This document shows positions 5,001 to 6,879 of a DNA stretch of 6,879 nucleotides, piece by piece. The notes beneath the pieces were generated by a model, which searched no databases, was not told where the DNA came from, and saw only the letters and a list, made by a program, of their open reading frames with translations. Position 1 is the first letter of the stretch. Each line of letters opens with the position of its first letter. The stretch comes from JBLHKE01 sp047619485. Its GTDB lineage: Bacteria > Verrucomicrobiota > Verrucomicrobiia > Verrucomicrobiales > DEV007. The translations under genes were made by a program, and so were the position numbers. The DNA lies in assembly GCA_047619485.1 (NCBI GenBank), contig JBLHKE010000423.1, forward strand, positions 1-6,879, in the 5' to 3' direction.

Positions 5001-6879
5001 AAACGGTGCACGCCGGGTCGCAGATTCATCTCTCCCTCGAGCTTACCGTCTTTCTCGGTGATCGGACGGCCATCGACTGCCAGCAGGAACTGTGGCGGGT
5101 GGATGAGGGAGGGATGGGTGTCTTTCGGGATGACGAAATTGCCCAAGCTCAGCCGGAAGCGACGCTTTACGTCAGCCTCCTCGTAGAAGTATCCCCTGAA
5201 CCGGTAGATCACGGAGGAGACATCGTGGCGATTCTGCCGCAGCCACTTCACCTCTTTCAGCACCGGCTCCGGCAGCGCCTCGGACGGGCCATTTACGTTG
5301 CTCGCAAACCCCTGCGCATACTGCTGCGTCATCCAGCCGCGTCCGACCTGTTCCACGAGTTCGCCGAGGTCGTAGACTGAACGGCCGCCCATTTGGTAGC
5401 GGTCAGTGTCGTTCATGACGGTTACCGAAGGGCGCCAAGGTTGCTCGATCGTCCCCTGACTCTTGGGATAGGCGGCCACCGTGGTCATGTTCCTAGCATT
5501 CATCCCGGTCTGCAGGACGAAAGTCTTCAGTTTGGCGCCGACTTCCTGCGCCGTGATTGTCATGTCGCCCAGCGCGGCGTTGTCGTTGAGATCGACCGTG
5601 AACTCGGGCGTGACTCCCTTCGCCGCCACCGGCCTCCAAGCTGGGTAGCTGTCCACGGAGGGGCTGATCACCATGTTCGGGTTGCGCCCCGGCTCCGAGT
5701 TTTGGGCGAAGGCCAATGCCTGTGCCCCAGCGGTGGCGATGCTGCCCTCGAACCAACCGCTGTGCGTGGCGGTTTCCTTGAGCATGACGCGCGCGACCGC
5801 ATCGCCGCTGGAACTGCCGACGCTAACGGTGAGTTCGTCGATCTCCGCCGTGCGGCTGCGATCGGGGTCAATCACCCTGACATTGATCGGGTTCCCCGGT
5901 TTCACCACCGTGGTAATCTGTTCTTGGAAATCCCTTCTGGCCCCGTCTCCGGCGCGGGCGTCGGCACTCAACGCTTCGGCAGCCATGCGCGCGTTCGCGG
6001 ATCCTTCGGCATTCTTGACGCCTTCATTCTTCAGCTCTTCCATGATCTTCTGCATATCCGCGACGCGCTGTTCCGCCTCGGTGAGCAGTTTGCGAGCGGA
6101 GGCCATCAGCAGGCCATCGGAGGCGACCGTGATCGGGCCACCGCGCTTTTCGGCCATGTTGTTCATGCGCGTGCGGAAACGCTCTGAGTAGGCGTAGTAA
6201 ATCTCATCGTCGCCGATCACCTGGAGCTTCTTATCACCGGGCTCCGGGGCACCCAGCGCGGTTGCGACCTCGCCGCGGAACTTGGTTTTCTGATCGCCGA
6301 ACTGGCGCAGGAAAAACGTCTCCTTGTCGCCGGATTTCGCCCACACGACTACCTCGATCTCAGTGCCAGCACCGGACACCGCGAGGGTCGGATCGCTGAG
6401 CGTCACCTTCAATTTCTCGCCGGGCACGATCGATTTCTGGCCGCTGGTCGAACCGAGTTCGACCTCGGTGGCCTCCATCAGTTTCTGGCGTTTGAGCTGC
6501 ACTTTGCCGAGCAAGATTTTTGCGTCCGGGTGGTTGGGCTCGCGTGCGAGGATCGAATCGATGTCGTCCTTCGCGTCCTCGAATTCCTCCATGTCAAAAT
6601 TAACCTCAGCGCGCGCGTAGCGCGTTTCCGACCAGATCTCTGGGACGCGCTCCAGCTCGAGTTCGCTCAGCGTCTGCAACGCGCCGTCGAAATCTTTGGC
6701 GAGGCGTTCCACGCCGGCGCGGCGCAAGGTTGCTTGGTGCCGCACCAACAGATCCTTGTAGGCCTCGTTCTTCTGCGTGCGGGTGAAAATCTCGTGCGCC
6801 TCCTTCAACTGGCCGCGCTGCACTGCGATGTCGCCATACGCGATTTCGAGGTTCACCTTTTCGGTGGGCGAAAGGGGAG
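2048..6879 (-). CDS. Giant TPR / beta-sandwich repeat protein (5' truncated)
   Basis: At least 1609 codons are open to the right edge. The codons before the GTG at 6856 read PLSPTEK in frame and lead straight into a TPR helix, so that GTG is probably an internal valine and the true start with any signal peptide is missing. Numbering from 6856, residues 1-135 hold about three TPR repeats. Four divergent beta-sandwich modules follow at about 142-231, 313-400, 807-903 and 1166-1275, three of them with a clear [ST]-G-x-F motif. Residues 250-312 are helical and charged. A PA14-like region lies at about 548-640. Residues 1290-1582 hold about six TPR repeats of the BamD/CpoB style (YPDSE, FPDHQ, FPESE between helices), followed by a Glu/Leu-rich tail. 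I infer an envelope-associated or surface scaffold that binds partners through its TPR ends. No catalytic motif is seen. It is the first visible gene of the operon and overlaps the next by ATGA. Confidence 0.93.
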   Translation of the reverse strand, partial: PLSPTEKVNLEIAYGDIAVQRGQLKEAHEIFTRTQKNEAYKDLLVRHQATLRRAGVERLAKDFDGALQTLSELELERVPEIWSETRYARAEVNFDMEEFEDAKDDIDSILAREPNHPDAKILLGKVQLKRQKLMEATEVELGSTSGQKSIVPGEKLKVTLSDPTLAVSGAGTEIEVVVWAKSGDKETFFLRQFGDQKTKFRGEVATALGAPEPGDKKLQVIGDDEIYYAYSERFRTRMNNMAEKRGGPITVASDGLLMASARKLLTEAEQRVADMQKIMEELKNEGVKNAEGSANARMAAEALSADARAGDGARRDFQEQITTVVKPGNPINVRVIDPDRSRTAEIDELTVSVGSSSGDAVARVMLKETATHSGWFEGSIATAGAQALAFAQNSEPGRNPNMVISPSVDSYPAWRPVAAKGVTPEFTVDLNDNAALGDMTITAQEVGAKLKTFVLQTGMNARNMTTVAAYPKSQGTIEQPWRPSVTVMNDTDRYQMGGRSVYDLGELVEQVGRGWMTQQYAQGFASNVNGPSEALPEPVLKEVKWLRQNRHDVSSVIYRFRGYFYEEADVKRRFRLSLGNFVIPKDTHPSLIHPPQFLLAVDGRPITEKDGKLEGEMNLRPGVHRFEIWATGWVNNMGFGKRGVKLQSNLDDPDMLVDCPDSFFDPASFPEGVMDQRNSPATITANEDGTEFKVKFASGSRGRLLKLAFIAQEGTVPALNQLALTTPDGKAILPVAEDFATLNKNNTLEILTGDKISVLYVDDRFVTKKKERHERFLSVAFTDARAEFADMEPRWSQKHGEDMPYYERLLRFRHDQPLSLAIHDADMDVSVKPDTVKVTLKSEAGDTRQFDATETGDSTGVFKLVVTPVAGAAVANQISVNTGGTITASYLDRENNRPGVPTERVATIVHAAFTLPQLHLSHANVTPVEAEAMRPLVHGFERRDYRGPEKNELASESVLPRWMVENTLLPSTETPEGGLAVVHGRRMYLELVAPHLALGMASKVEVYAQTDTGRRQATAAGVGDATFNISAPGTISLSGGLGATTGYGDLWRMVPELQIYQGGGVTGSNGEQFDRFRMSVPLVAGTLPENGVLSAVEREELVSSASTSFGAAEQLYGKLSGLVVNPGERVHFGFRYTDGDGKKQWLTASTKVITHPVFDIMAEDYRSTIGSAYVGETLNLRVVDLGADLSDAIDTVSILLQAKSGAKYRVELRESAPHTGIFKAGYALSYAKAQKTVGGEATAEYNVRRDGFPVIYGDTVAARYTDASGIKSPINMITISKGADGTIQPFTKKYQDPEVAMRTQFSLAEAYLEMAKRHRKLGETERAEQEYSSAKQLLASAMDQFRDPDTRANAEYLLGNLTLEEADATEAGELKEDRYRAALSRFMTVTGSYAETLHASKAQFKIATVYEKLNEPDIAAQEYVKLAYKYPDSEFLATAMARLGSHFLKKAAGYEAQAKPLLAKEDDKDAQFEGEAMQKMATREYLKTANIFSRLQERFPDHQMAGQAGLRAGQSFMRAGKNKEALEAFRRVIDEEGYDGKTVRSQAMYWAGKCYQDGRQQMAAYSIYKRLTYDFPESEWAAYARGQLSQESLLNLESELELERLEEGR
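2059..2063 (-). promoter_or_regulatory. Strong Shine-Dalgarno for the GxxExxY gene
   Basis: GGAGG is followed by AAGGAAG (7 bases) and then ATG at 2051. It lies within the last codons of the giant TPR gene (Leu-Glu-Glu-Gly-Arg) and fixes the start of the 133-residue protein. If the cassette were excised by A x B recombination, this same site would serve the downstream exported protein. Confidence 0.85.

Noticed and set aside
5393..6187. Plus-strand open frame of 264 codons
   Set aside because: It is antisense to the beta-sandwich region of the giant gene, is His/Arg/Gly-rich and low in complexity, and has no domain or ribosome binding site that stands out.
6854..6856. GTG as the true start of the giant protein
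   Set aside because: The frame stays open upstream to the window edge, leads without a break into a TPR helix, and lacks a signal peptide, so the start is most likely outside the window.

Overview
The window is one tightly packed minus-strand operon fragment of about 60% GC. It holds three genes, read right to left. First (6879 to 2048) comes a very large TPR and beta-sandwich protein whose 5' end lies outside the window. Next (2051 to 1650) is a small GxxExxY-family (PDDEXK_3-like) protein. Last (1653 to 1) is a predicted exported helical protein whose 3' end lies outside the window. Both junctions are 4-base ATGA start/stop overlaps, so there is no intergenic DNA, no stretch over 300 bases without a gene, and no promoter or terminator that I can see.

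The likely source is a member of the Verrucomicrobiota or a related PVC lineage (Planctomycetes, Lentisphaerae). This is inferred from three things: the GxxExxY subtype with an LG-x-x-LLEKPYEN motif, the attcgtgtcc-type decamer repeat that often accompanies it in those genomes as I remember them, and the giant TPR/beta-sandwich architecture. No rRNA or marker gene confirms it.

The most interesting region is 1556-2051. Three copies of a 30-base repeat, each made of three decamers of the form attcgtgNNN, sit at the two gene junctions. Copy A (2012-2041) encodes the N-terminus of the GxxExxY protein. Copy B (1611-1640) encodes the N-terminus of the downstream gene and is a direct repeat of A, 401 bases away. 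Copy C (1556-1585) is inverted, forms a long hairpin with B, and encodes the residues just before the hydrophobic core of the downstream protein's signal peptide. The A and B frames match, so an exact A x B deletion would remove the GxxExxY gene. It would leave the giant gene joined by the same ATGA overlap and strong Shine-Dalgarno sequence to an intact downstream gene. The GxxExxY gene therefore looks like a removable cassette placed between two functionally linked envelope genes. Its sequence is also lower in GC (190/360, about 53%, by hand count over 1681-2040).

Functionally, the two large genes appear to encode surface or periplasmic scaffold proteins. The first has TPR repeats at both ends and at least four divergent beta-sandwich modules between them. 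The second has a signal peptide and a TPR-like helical repeat. They are probably co-translated, and their specific role is not recognisable from sequence alone.
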